NCBI GenBank assembly: GCA_030144725.1
Contig: JASKMD010000002.1
Location: 4,653,362-4,717,361, forward strand
Length of the DNA: 64,000 bases
Reading direction: 5' to 3'
Origin: Haematococcus lacustris
Lineage: Eukaryota; Chlorophyta; Chlorophyceae; Chlamydomonadales; Haematococcaceae
Below, in pieces: positions 24,321-36,007 of this stretch (the stretch's first letter is position 1; each line of letters starts with the position of its first letter). The translations under genes were made by a program, and so were the position numbers. The notes under the pieces were generated by a model. That model did no database searches. It worked only from the letters and a program-made list of their open reading frames with translations, and was not told the DNA's origin.

Positions 24321-27300
24321 TGAGGCCTTCCTCCCTCCCTCCCTCCCTCCCTCCTCCCACCTGCCCTGCCTTCATTCAACTTGCTGCCAGCCCTGCCTGC
24401 CTGTCTCCCTAGAAGTTAACCACTGTCTACTGTAGACACCCTTGACCACCAAGCGTTGACTAGCATCATCACCACCACCCCCATCCTTCCTCATTGAGCC
24501 ACAGCCTGCCAGGTAAGCCTCCAGGTCACCCACCATTCACCACGTCCAGCAGCAGCCGTTCGTAGGCATCCGGCAGCTCCTTCTTGTAGGTGGCCTGATA
24601 CTGCAGGTCCAACTTGGTGGTGTCCAGCTGCAGACCCAGCCCAGGCACCTGCATCACCAACCACCACCAACCACCACCACCAACCACCATGGCATGATGC
24701 TCAAACACTAACTGTCAACTGCGACCAGGGGTGGCGTTCACCGTCTGCCTGTATATTTATAGATGCTGCTGCTGCTGCTGCTGCCGCTGCCCCTGCTGCT
24801 GCCAGCAGTGGCTGTGTATGCAATGACAATAGCAGGACTAAGAGATACAGGCTTAGCGGCACAGAGGTGGCCGAAGCCAAGCCAGCACCACAGCCTGAGC
24901 TTCACAGCGACTGGCTGACCTTGGCTCAGTGGCACAGAGGTGTGGGCCTGAGGGGTACTACACTGAGCTACACGGCAGCCAACACTGAGACTGCAGCCCA
25001 GACTGTAGCCAAATGCGCTGCAGCCAAGACAAAGGTCAGCCCAGACTGCGGCCAAATGCGCTGCAGCCAAGACAGAGATCAGCCCATACTGCAGCCGAGA
25101 CAGAGTGAGCCGAGCCTGAGGCAGAGGCTGAGGGCCAGCAGGGGTGGATGGCTGGTGGGCTGGCCCTGACCTTGTTGTTTATCTTGAGGTAGATGCCCTC
25201 CTTGGGCTGGATACGGATGACCAGCTCGTTGGTGGCCAGGTCCAGGTTGCTGCCGAAGCGCTCTTTGTAGATGTTGCCTGGCACTTGCCTGGGGTGGGGT
25301 GGGGGCAGGAGGGGAGGCAGGGGCTAAGCCATGCTAGCTTGGGGTGAGGGCAGAGGGGGGAGGCAGGGGCTGGGGACCACAATGGATTAAGGAGGGGAGG
25401 GGGGTGGGGGTAAAGAGGGAGGAGGACGGCGGGAGGGGGAGGGCGGGAGGGGGAGGGAGCATGGCACGAAGCTGAGGGTAGGAGTTGATCGCACCTGAAC
25501 TGCACTCTGATTTCAGCTCTTCGCGTGTTCAGAGCTTTGCCCGCCTTGAGCAAGAACGGCACGCCTGAGCCCGCAGCAGGACCGCACAGCACCAATGCCA
25601 GCCGTCAGCCATGAGCCCTGCCTTCTGAGCTAGTGCCAGGAAAGTTGCCTGATTAGGAGCACTGTTGCCTGATTAGGAGCACTGGCTAAACATTGCCTGA
25701 GGAGAGGACAGTGCAGGGCTGGGAGCACAACCCACCCTCCCCGCCATCCCACCCTAATGCCCCAGGGGAGCCATCCAGTACACAAGCAAGTGCAGCAAAC
25801 CAGGTGGTAGGGATAGGGTTAGGGTTGGGTTAGGGTTAGGGTTAGCACCTAACCCATGCAGCAAGCGAGGTGAGTGCCCTGATGGAGCTGTGAGCGGCCT
25901 GGTGCCAGGCATCAGGCGTTACGGGTCGAGGTGTGGTTAGGGTCAGCAGGCTGGAAGGCACTAGGGCATGGTGCCACAGCAATGCGGAGACTGGTAGCAC
26001 CCCCCACTCCTTCCCAACAGACCAGGAAGGGGGCAGCTGCAACAAGCCAGGTGGTGGGCCTGTTGGCCCCTCTAGCCTTCCACACTCAGCCCTCCCACCA
26101 GCACCGGTGGCACCCTCCTAGTGTCAAGGTGACTGGTAGCACCCCCCACTCCTTCCCTGGCCCCACTCCTTCCCAGCCTCCCCCCGCTTCACAGTCTCAT
26201 CTCCTTCCACCCCCCAGCCGCTGCTGCTGACCAGCCCCACCCTTGCACCCTCCCGCGCACCCCGCCTCGCCCCACCCACCCCCCGCCCGCCTCCCCCCGA
26301 TCACCGTCCCAGCGGGCGTTGTTGATGTGCAGGGCCACAGCGGCAAAGGTGGGCGTGAGAGAGCCCTTGGGTACGGTCTTGTCGTCAAGGTAGCCGGGCA
26401 GGGTGGCACCACCCTTCTCTGACCTGCAGGGGGACAAGAGGGAGGGAGCTAGGGGGTAGGGGGGCAGGCGGGAGGGAGAGGGGGGGCGGCTGAGGGGGCA
26501 CAGACGGCCTAAGTCCAGGGCAGGGTTATAAGCAGGGGCAGGGGCAGGGGCAGGGGCAGGGGCAGGGGCAGGGGCAGGGGCAGGGGCAGGGGCAGGGCGA
26601 AGCTGTAGCCAAGGTTTAGGGTTGTTAGGAGCAAGGACACAACAGGAAGCAAAAGGCAAGCCTTCCCCCCTCCTGCCACTTGAATGCTACCTTCCCACCA
26701 GCTTCCCACCCCACCACCCTGCCCTCACCTGCCGCGGTACTGCCCCATCACCACATCCTGCAGAGCCACCGGGGCCATGCTGCGCAGCACCTTGACCTTC
26801 TCATCCCGGATGTCCTCAGCATCCAGAGACACCTGGAACAGCACAGGCACAGGGCACGCCCACCCTTAGCACCTTACCACCACATACACCCCACCCCACC
26901 TCAAGCCTCACACTTGGTCACCCCCCCCCCCATGCTCAGTCACACCCCCCCATGCTCAGTCACACCCCCCCATGCTCAGTCACACCCCCCCATGCTCAGT
27001 CTCCACCCCCCATGCAGACCAGTGCAGCAGCGTGCGCAGCCCAGGACAGCTGGCGGCCTGCTGCTGCTGCTGCCCCCTGCTGCTGCGCTCACCGGGCCCT
27101 CCATGCCGAACAGCGCCACGATTTGTAACAAGTGGTTTTGAATGACGTCACGGATGATGCCGTCTGCAGCCATCAGCCCACAGGCAGGGGTCAACAGCCA
27201 GCAGCAGCAAGGTGGCAGCCCCTGGGGGGTGGAGGGTGAAGGGGGCCATGGGACCCCCTGGATAGCCTGGCTGCCAGTAAGAGCGCGTCGTCCCTTGAGA

Positions 27301-29280
27301 GATCCTAGAGAGAGAGATCCTAGAGAGTGAGGGGATGGAGGCAGCTCAGCCCCCACCCACCCTCCAATCCCCCCTCCCTACTGGTGGGGGTACAACAGGG
27401 TGGAAGACCCACCTCTAGACGGGCTGAGACAGAAGGAGCAAAGAGGCAGCAGACCCTGCCCCCCTTGCACCTCAGATCCCCTCTCGCCCTGAACCCCCTC
27501 CTCCCTCCCCCCCTCCTCCCCTCCCTCCCTCCCTCCCTCCCTTCCCCCCTCCTCCCCTCCTCCCCTCCTTGTGGCTCACATTGGTCAAAGTAGCCGCCCC
27601 TGCCCTCTGTCCCAAAGTTTTCTGAGAAGATGACTTGCACGTTCTGGATGTACTGCCGGTTCCACAGCGGCTCGAAGATGGAGTTTGCAAAGCGCAGCAC
27701 CGTCAGGTTCTCAATCAGCTCCTTGCCCAGGTAGTGGTCTATGCGGTAAATCTGCAGGCCAGGGGCAGGTGTGTGGCTGATGGATGACACCGCCACATCC
27801 TCCAGCCGTCAGGCTGCTTGGCCGGGTGTCCTCCCCTTGAAGGGGCTGGGGGCAGGTGCTGTGCTGGAGTAGGGAGAGACCTCATGGAGGGACAGCCAGC
27901 TGGTGCAGGGGCAGCTGGGCCACGCCCTCACTGCCCCCCGCCACCCCTCAGGCTCAGATATAAACAGCGTGATTCAACCAGTTCTGCTATGAAGCAGTTT
28001 GGCGGAAGCAGCCTTCATCCTGCCCCACACTCCGCCCCCTTGTATCTGCTGGCTGCTGTGGTGGTTTGTGCAGTTGGAGCAGTTGCTGTGATGGCTGGTT
28101 GGAGCAGTTGGAGCAGTTGGTGCCGCCGGGTCATGTGAAACCAGCAGATCTGGGAGGGGAGGGTGTCCCTTAGCCCTGGCCCCCTGCCTGTCGCTGCTGC
28201 CACCCCCATGAGTCTCACCCTGCCTGCTGCTGCCCCCTGCTGCTGCCCCCTGCTGCTGCCCACCTGCTCCTCCTTCAAGTGGCGTGCCAGGCCCAGGCCC
28301 AGCTCAGCACTCGAGGCGCTGTCCCGCCCAAACGGCTTCTCCACAATGACCCGGGTCCAGCCAGAGCTGCACACACCCATGCAGCAGGGCAGCAGGGCCA
28401 CAGGCGCTCTGAGCTTAAGGCTGGGGTTTCGGATCTGAGTTGGCTAGGACTACTATGTAGGGTTATTTAGGGTTCTCATCTTATCTCTTATCTAGGGTTT
28501 CCGTCTAGGGTTTCTAGGCTAGGGTTTTTGTCTAGGATTTTTGGGCTAGGCAAGGCAAGGCTGCTGGGCAAGCCTGAGGTGCAGTTTCCGTGCTGAAGTG
28601 CTCTGCTGCTGGGTGCTAGGGATGAGCGGGACAGGGCCTGGGCTCAGCGCAACACCAAGACTCACCTAGAGGAGCAGAAGTCTGCAGCGCCCCCTGCTGC
28701 GGCGACAAACACGTTGGGAGGGATGGATAGGAAGAACATGCGGTTGGCTCGTGGCTGCGAGGTGAAGGCACGGTGGTAAAACTGAAGGGAGGGTGTGTGA
28801 GGGCTGGGGAAGGGGAGGAGGGGAGGTGGCAGGAATGTGGGGTAGGGGAAGTCAGAAGGTGGGGAGGGAGGGGAGGTGGGGAGGGAGGGGAGGTGAGGAG
28901 GAGGGGAAGGCAGCACTGCTTAGGTCAGCATCAGAGGGTGAAGCACAGCTGCCTGCCCACCTGCACACCTGGCCGCCCTCTCATCCACCTGCCTAGCCCC
29001 TTGCCTCCCTGCCTCCTGCTGGCTCCTGCTGCCCCCATCACCTTGCTGCTCTCCAGGCCTTGAAGGCGTGAAGCCAGCTCAATGTAGCCCTGAGGCTGGT
29101 CATAGGGTCCTGAGCTGTAGAAGCAGCGGGCCATGAACCTCTCCTGGGCATCGGCGCACCGCTCCCTGCATTCATGCAAACATGCATGGCTTTGCATGGG
29201 CATGCAAGCTTGCCATTTGCCGCATGGAAGGAAAGGAAACAGGCAGGGCTTAGGGGAAGTAAGAAAAGTGGCAACAAACA

Positions 29281-29317
<37 letters not shown>

Positions 29318-30298
29318 CGAGAAGGAACAGAGGGCAGGTGCGTGTAGTAAGGCCCAACTGACCTGGCGTCTATTCTGCAGGTCAGGGTGCTGGCGATGAG
29401 GTCTCTGAACTCCGCGTCACTCATCTTGCTGCGCGCATACCCAAACACTTGGAAGTCCTGCGCCAGGCCAGGAGCAGCAGACACACTGGGCCACAACAGA
29501 GCAGCAGCGGCAGCATCAGAGGCAGCAGCAGCGGCAGCAGCAGAGGCAGGAGAGATGCAGCAGGAGGGGCCTCGGCAGCAACAGGAGGGTAGATCAAAGC
29601 CAGGCATGCGGCTCTCACAGCAACCAGTATGCACAAGCCGATGTCTGCTCTGTAGAGGGTCAGGGCGGCAGCCTGGTGACAGCAGGTGGTGGTGGTAGTG
29701 GTGGTGGTGGTGGTGGTGGTGGTGGCTAAAGTGGTGAATGCTGTAGTTGCTGCATTGGTGCTTGCGGTGGTGTCAACAGTGGTACTAATATCACTCTACA
29801 TGCCGTGCTCAGCTATCTCGGCACTCAGCTCGTGCCTTTCTGCCAAATAGTATCAAGCATGTTGCTGCATGGCATGTGCCAATACCCATGCCCACCCATG
29901 TGAGAGCATGGTGGACGGTCGCATGGCCGCATGGCTGCAATTGTCTGCCCCTTACAGGTGGAAGCAGGCCTTCATAGTACAGGGCAAACAGCGCTGGAAA
30001 GATCTTCTTCTTCGCCAGGTCGCCACTTGCTCCCACCACCACCACGCTCAAGCTGCTCACTTTCCAATCGTTGGTCTCAGGCAGCACCTAAGCCGAGGAT
30101 CAACATGTCAACATCTCAACATATCAACAGTCAGCAGGTCAACATTCAGTGATGATGGTGCTCCTGCTGATGGAGGTGATTAATGATTCTCGATTCTCCA
30201 TTGAACCACTCGGCAATGGTAAGCAGAGGGCCAGGTAGGCCGTCGATGGCAGCCACCCCGCACCTCACCTCCGCGACGCTCTCTAGAGTGCGTACCAT
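23615..30298 (-). CDS. G6PD: Glucose-6-phosphate 1-dehydrogenase, cytosolic type
   Basis: Oxidises glucose-6-phosphate to 6-phosphogluconolactone with NADP+, the entry step of the oxidative pentose phosphate pathway. Fifteen exons (minus order): 30298-30269, 30087-29956, 29457-29363, 29165-29042, 28781-28666, 28366-28264, 27751-27580, 27163-27093, 26832-26729, 26423-26305, 25564-25495, 25288-25171, 24648-24534, 24250-24162, 23722-23615. All phases join: 521 residues, the usual length. Seen: NADP-binding [10 protein letters not shown] near residue 35, EKPFGRD, the substrate/active-site RIDHYLGKE, then [22 protein letters not shown] across a junction, and a C-terminus ending WGDMAEDEL. The first exon codes only [10 protein letters not shown], so there is no transit peptide; hence the cytosolic call. 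Introns are 60-1100 bases and full of simple repeats. Confidence 0.96.
25806..25856. repeat. Interstitial telomere-like GGGTTA repeats
   Basis: Several tandem GGTTAG/GGGTTA units, ending in an inverted ACCTAACCC, within a G6PD intron. A degenerate TAGGGTTT cluster lies at 28455-28550 in another G6PD intron, and CCCTAAC motifs at 2497-2560. Confidence 0.7.
26524..26597. repeat. (GGGGCA)n hexamer array
   Basis: About twelve hexamers in a G6PD intron. A four-copy 19-base repeat built on CCCCCCATGCTCAGTCACA follows at 26930-27010. Confidence 0.9.
29281..29318. repeat. (GGCA)n tetramer and nearby (GGT)n run
   Basis: Nine or so GGCA units in a G6PD intron; a (GGT)n run lies at 29690-29725. Confidence 0.9.
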
Positions 30299-31370
30299 GT
30301 GCGCCGTTGCCTGACCCTCGAAGCCGCCTGCCGATGTGGGCCCTGTGCATCGGCTCTTGCCTGTTTGCTGCAAGGGTTTCGTGTACTCATTGCTCGCTCG
30401 ACTGCAATTGAGTACTCACCCACGGCACTGGCAGGCACACTGTTTGTTGTTGACTGCGCCCTGGAAATCAGTAGCCGAGCGAGACGCCGACCGTGCCGCG
30501 AGTTTAGCGGGACCAATGCGCCTTGCGATGCATTTGTGCGGTGTCTCAGCAGCCCAGCAGCGCGGCTGTGCAACATTATGAGAGCAAAATATCGCGATGG
30601 GCGAAGTGCTTGCGGATGGAGCTACGGTGGCGATGAGCAAAGGGTTGGTTGGTCGCTTGAACAAGCGGTTGATCGCTCTGTCTGAGCGTCCAAAAGTCGA
30701 GTCCAGAGTATTAGGCCTGTTATTGATTTCGTTCGTATTGTGCGCAATAACAACGGAAGAGGCCCCAGGTGCGCAGGAAGGTCCTTTCGCGCCAGCTCGG
30801 GTCACGGTAAGGGTCGCGAAACAAGGGTCCATGTTGGTTGGCAACATGCTTTCCTGCCTCGTGCCGTCTGTGGTAAGGCAGGGAAGGAAGGAGGACAACA
30901 GGCTTCCCGTCCTCATTGAATCCTGCATCTGCCGCTGCTGCTGACGCTGGCCCTGGCCCCTGGCCCTGGCCCTGGCCCTGGCCCTGGCCCTGGCCCTGGC
31001 CCTGGCCCTGGCCCTGGCCCTGGCCCTGGCCCTGGCCCTGGCCCTGGCCCTGGCCCTGGCCCTGGCCCTGGCCCTGGCCCTGGCCCTGGCCCTGGCCCTG
31101 GCCCTGGCCCTGGCCCTGGCCCTGGCCCTGGCCCTGGCCCTGGCCCTGGCCCTGGCCCTGGCCCTGGCCCTGGCCCTGCATGTTCCATGAGCTTAATAAC
31201 GACGAGAATCCAGGTGCTACATGCAAACTTGCTTATCTACTGCGTTAGTTGTACAACCACAGCATCGTCATCTGACAAGTAGGTTCTCCGTAACAACCAG
31301 GTGCACACACACGACGGAAAGCTTGCATGCACATGTGAGACGGCTCAAAATATTGCTTGCCGTCTACTTG
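30299..31370. other. G6PD / S18 divergent intergenic region
   Basis: Contains the G6PD promoter on the left and the S18 promoter on the right, with a 115-codon plus-strand open frame at 30597-30944. That frame includes a hydrophobic stretch (VLGLLLISFVLCAITT) but has no recognisable domain and no clear splice continuation, so I do not call it a gene. The right part is the GGCCCT array. Confidence 0.45.
30946..31178. repeat. (GGCCCT)n hexamer array
   Basis: About 38 almost perfect hexamers. It lies upstream of the S18 transcription start. Read as protein it gives Trp-Pro, Ala-Leu or Gly-Gln/Gly-Pro repeats on the two strands; these are artefacts. Confidence 0.97.
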
Positions 31371-31373
31371 CGT

Positions 31374-31384
31374 CCTTTTCCCTT
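31374..31384 (+). promoter_or_regulatory. Pyrimidine-rich start region of the S18 transcript
   Basis: A short pyrimidine tract (CTTTTCCCTT) resembling the 5' TOP-like starts of ribosomal protein mRNAs. A 5' UTR exon ending near 31433 (GCCAG before GTGCG) followed by an acceptor at 31600, seven bases before the ATG, is plausible. Confidence 0.35.
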
Positions 31385-31606
31385 GCGGTTCGGCACCTTC
31401 CGAGCTGTGCAAGGCATCAAGCTTGCAAGCCAGGTGCGCGGCGGCCGGCAGGCTGGCTGGCTGTCTTGGCCTACGTTTATCCCACTTAACGGTCGTTGGA
31501 GTCATGCCAAGGATTAATGTTTGCTCTAGTCTCGCGATGTGTTCAGCGGTACACATACACATGCTGAGTGAGCCTAACACACCCAGTGGATTGCTCGCAG
31601 ACAAAG

Positions 31607-34600
31607 ATGGGTTCCTTGATTGCTGGTCAGGAGTTCCAGCATATTCTGCGTCTGCTGAACACCAACGTGGATGGCCGTGTGAAAATCATGTACGCCCTGA
31701 CTGCCATCAAGGGCATTGGCCGACGCTTCTCCAACATTGTGTGCAAGAAGGCAGAGGTGGACATGAAGAAGCGTGCAGGTCAGCATGGTCTAGCATGACA
31801 TACCACAGCAACACAGCCTTACACTACCAGGATTCCTTGCATCGATTAGCGTGGTAAGCGGATGGCCTGAAGTTTAGGATGCCTTGCGTTAGTCAGCTTG
31901 GCAGGAGGGTGGGGTCCAGGCTTGGCCCATGTCCTCCCGTCTCTGTATAAGCAGGCGAGTGCTCCGCTGAGGAGCTGGAGCGGCTGATGACCATCGTCGC
32001 CAACCCAGCCAACTACAAGATTCCCACTTGGTTCCTGAACAGACAAAAGGACTACAAGACAGGCCGGTTTACACAGGTGGGCCCCCACCACCACTACCGC
32101 CACCACCGCCACCATCACCACCATCAAACCAAGATTGTGATATTAGTTACACCCACACCCACACACACCCCTCATGCCTTGGCAGCTGGCAAGTGATCAT
32201 GTAAAAGCCCCCACATCAACTACCACCACCACCTCCAGCATCACAACAGGGAGGGAGCGAACACAGAAGAGCGACAGCACCTGGTGATTCTTATCAAGCC
32301 CATGACAAGCCCGCCAGCAGCTTTTGATGTTGGAGCTGCAGCACATGCAGCTGTAGATGGTGTTGGGGCAAGCCCAGGAAGGTGCACTGTGTGTCAGCAT
32401 GTTGTGCTGCTGTAGCCATGTCCTGCTAGACCCTATTGCCACAATATGGGGCAAGGCGCTGTGGTTGTTGGCTGCAGCCTCGCAGTCTGACTGAGGGTCA
32501 GACTCAACAGCAGCCTACAGGGCAGGCAGGCTGGAAAGGTTGAATTTAGGCTGCTGCCAACCAGTGGCACCACAGTGGCAGAAGCACACCTGCGCAAGAG
32601 CATGCCTCCTCACTGCGACACTCTGTTATGACGATGTGGCGTAAAACAAATTCAGGCCATGGCGATGATCGCAAATGGTAGCACCACCACCACAGCAGCA
32701 GCAGCACACAGGCATATGGCACAGCACTCTGCCATGGCGCGATGTGCTTTGAGACGGCTGCAATCTCTTCAAGCAACGTGATACAGCAGCCCAGGCCAGT
32801 GGTCACACATGCAGCAGTGTCTCCTGACCTAGGGGGCCTGCTACAAAGCTGCTGATGAAAGCAGAATCAGTAGTCACGTGGCCAGCAGGCAGCTGGCAGC
32901 CCACCCAACCCTCCCCATGTGCTGTCCGCGCATGCATCCCCTGGCTGGTAACACTTATCTGTCCCCTACCCCTGCCCACCCCACCCCTACCCTTGCAGCT
33001 GACGTCTGGCGCAATCGACTCAGTCATGCGCGACGACTTGGAGCGCCTGAAGAAGATCCGCAACCACAGGTATGCACCAGTGTTGTATTTGCGCTATATA
33101 TAGCTTTTGCTATAAAATGCCACGTTTTAGAGGTCGCTTTGCGCTATGATGTGGTTGCTTTGTAAGCTGCATTACCGCGCATCGCGCTATAAAAACGGCC
33201 ATTAACTTGCGATTTTGCATATTATTGCACAAACGTCGCTGGTTTTTTCACCTAAGCGATGTTTATGAGTAGGGTCGAGGTATAAATTGTAAGGTGTGAA
33301 CCTGGGCCATGCCATTTTGAGCTACAAATCATGCATCAGGGCGAATTGAAAAATAACACTGGTGCGCACCTCTCTGCCTTGGGCTGTAGCCACAAGGGTC
33401 ACAGGCATTGACAGACAGAAAACCTGCCTTGGAAAGTTGAGGGAGCAGGCTGGTTGGAGGACCAGGGCCACACAGTCCCAGCCCTCTGCAGCCAAAAGGG
33501 CTGCAGCCTCAAGGGCCACAAGCATAGGCAGATGGAAAACCCTGGGTAGGTGAGAGAGCAGGCTGCTTAGAGAAGGAGGGTCCAGGGCCATACACAGTCT
33601 ATACCTTCTGTAGGTCAGGTGTTCCCAACTAACAGAAAATGACAGGAAACCGACCCTTGGCAGTAGGACGGCTGTAACTCTGCAGTCACTGCGCCAAATA
33701 TTATGCTAGATGGTTCACAATGTAGGCAACCCGGCCAGCTACCTCTCAGCCATCCAGAATAATTATGCAGTCAGTAGGCGGTGCACAGCAGAGCATCAAA
33801 GTTTGTAATTCAAATGTGAGCCGTTGCGGAGCATGCAGTCATCGCTTCGACCGCCCGTGTCGCTCAGGCTGCTCTACATGAGCATGCGCGTCGGCAGCAG
33901 CAGTCGGGTCGGAGAGCGGTTGCGGGAATGTGGCACTGAGCCCACCTCCTCCCCATACCTGGAGGGCAATGCCACAGCTCGACCATTTTGACTTACAGCA
34001 TGCTACTTACTAGGTCAAGCTCCTCTCAGACATTGTTACAGACACTCATACTCAGATAAGCCGAAAGTTCACTTTGGTCTGTGACCCCCAACGATCTCAG
34101 GACCAGGGCCATGCAGTCAGTCACACAACTCCACACCATGACCGAATTTGGACTCGGCTCCTCTGAGAGTTACACTCCCCTGCATGCCATCCACCTGTGT
34201 GCAAAGTTCCATAGCTCAACTGCCACCCCACAGTGGTGCTCTGGGAGGGGTGGGCTGGGAGGGGTGGGCTAGGAGGGGGTGGGCTTGGGGAGGGAGCGAG
34301 GGAAAGGCTTGGGAGGGGGTGGGCAGGCTCAACGAGGTAGGCTCTTGCAATGATGGGTGGAGGGGGGGCGGGCATGGTGGGCCGTTGCATGCCGTGGCCT
34401 TGAACCTGCTGTTCAACATGATGTAACTTTGAAAGTGTCAAACTGATAGAGGCCTGGGCTGTTAATCGTGCGATTTGTTTGAATAGCTGCGCCAATGAGT
34501 CAAGAACAAACAAAGTGTGTGGCTTTTCCTGTGGGTGCAGCGGGTGCAACACAGTGGAGGACACAGTGGAAGAGGGGGGGTGTAACCCGGTGATATCTTA

Positions 34601-36007
34601 GTGAGCGCCGACCCAAATGATGTATTCAGCGAGGAGCGAACACAGTTTTATGTTTCAATTACCCCGTCTAGGTGCCCTGCACGCTCGGCAGGCATCGCGT
34701 TGGGTGTTGGCTGGACATTCCATTTGTGCAGAACCAGCTCACTACGCTAGGTAGATGGGGTCACAGCGATGTGGCTCACCGTGCCAAGGAGACCCGTTTT
34801 GCCGCTGTGATTTGTTCTTGGGCACATGTGGCAGTACACGAGCAAAGACTCCAATGGCTAGCGCTGATGGTCAGATTACGCGGACTAAACCGCCAATGCC
34901 AATGTGATAAACGTCGTCGAAGACAGTGCGGTATTGAGAGAGTACTTGCATAAAGATTACCAACCCCATGTTGGGAACACCCGACTGTAGGTGGTGGGAG
35001 CAGGCCGCGCCCCAGGCAGACGCTCCTGCCTTGGTGCATGCTGATACTCATGACTGGAGTAGTGTTTTGATTCCATGCCATCTGTCTCAGTGACGGTCAG
35101 CAGTGACGTCAGAATGAAAGCCTAGCACTCATAAGCCACCAATGCCACAGGCCCGCCCGCAGCGCACAGGCAGGGAAGGGCTGGCTAAGCATGGGGTCCA
35201 CAGGCATACTCAGTCAGTGCCATTTGTCACCCAGGGGGTCAGCAATGGTGCAGACAAGCATGCGGATCAGTGTTTTTTTCGCCTTATATATAGCGATCGC
35301 TATAAAAAGCGACATTTCAGGGGTCCTATTGCGCTATGAAATGGTCGCTTTTCGAGCTGCACTACCTCGCACTGCGCTATGAAAATTGCCACTTACCCTG
35401 AGATTTTGCGTATTTTAGCGTAGTTTTCGTTAAAATTTCTACCTGAGCGATGTTGTGAAGGACTGTCGAGCTATAAAATCAGGGGTATGAACCTATGCCA
35501 TGAGCTATAGATCATGCATGCGGGCGAAACGAAAAAAAACACTGATGCGGATGCAAGCCTAGAGTGACACAGGATGTGGCCAGGTGAGAGTAGCGGAGCA
35601 GCTGGAGGAGCAGTTTGTACACTGAGCCCCTCAGACAATGCGCTCAGCGACTGTAGGCCCTGGGCTGCAGCAGGGATCTGCCCCCTAAGCCTAGGCCCCT
35701 GTATATGCTGGCTGGCTGCCAGGCTGGTTAGTTGTGTACCCTTTGTGCTCCCTTGCCACCTCTCGACCTCCTCCCGACCTGATCCCCCACTGTACCACCC
35801 GTTGCAACACCCTTTTCCTATGCCTGCTGCATCCCATGCAGATCCATGTGGCCAAATGTTTAGTCGGATGCATGGGTGCATGGATGCATGGCTTTGTTGG
35901 TGTGTCGCCGCAGGGGTCTGCGCACATATTGGGGGCTGAGGGTGCGTGGCCAGCACACAAAGACCACTGGGCGCGCTGGCAAGACCATGGCTGCCAAGAA
36001 GAAGTGA
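31607..36007 (+). CDS. RPS18: 40S ribosomal protein S18 (uS13)
   Basis: Structural protein of the small subunit head, contacting tRNA and the intersubunit bridge. Exons: 31607-31778, 31955-32076, 32999-33069, 35914-36007; phases join to 152 residues, the standard length. Seen: [20 protein letters not shown], the [20 protein letters not shown] helix-turn-helix signature, [24 protein letters not shown] and the basic tail [18 protein letters not shown]. Where the family almost always has LRHYWGLR, this copy reads LRTYWGLR (positions 35918-35935), either a real substitution or a sequence error. The last intron is 2.84 kb, far longer than the others, because it carries two MITEs. The acceptor seven bases before the ATG implies an intron in the 5' UTR. 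Confidence 0.97.
33078..33361. mobile_element. hAT-type MITE, copy A (in S18 intron 3)
   Basis: 284 bases. Starts CAGTGTT and ends AACACTG, with an extended inverted terminal repeat. Flanks are GTATGCAC (33070-33077) and GTGCGCAC (33362-33369), 6 of 8 identical, an eroded 8-bp target duplication. No coding capacity. Interior is rich in GCGCTATA-type motifs and shares its whole length with copy B at 35268. The left flank is the S18 5' splice site itself. Confidence 0.8.
35268..35544. mobile_element. hAT-type MITE, copy B (in S18 intron 3)
   Basis: 277 bases. Inverted termini CAGTGTTTTTTTCG / CGAAAAAAAACACTG (revcomp match). Perfect 8-bp target duplication ATGCGGAT at 35260-35267 and 35545-35552. 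Same orientation and clear similarity to copy A along its length. CAGTG ends plus an 8-bp duplication are the hAT superfamily hallmarks. Non-autonomous: no transposase frame. Confidence 0.88.

Noticed and set aside
30597..30944. Plus-strand frame of 115 codons with a hydrophobic segment
   Set aside because: No recognisable domain, no convincing splice partner, and it lies in the S18/G6PD promoter region.
30720..31248. Trp-Pro, Gly-Gln and Gly-Pro repeat proteins
   Set aside because: Artefacts of the GGCCCT hexamer array.
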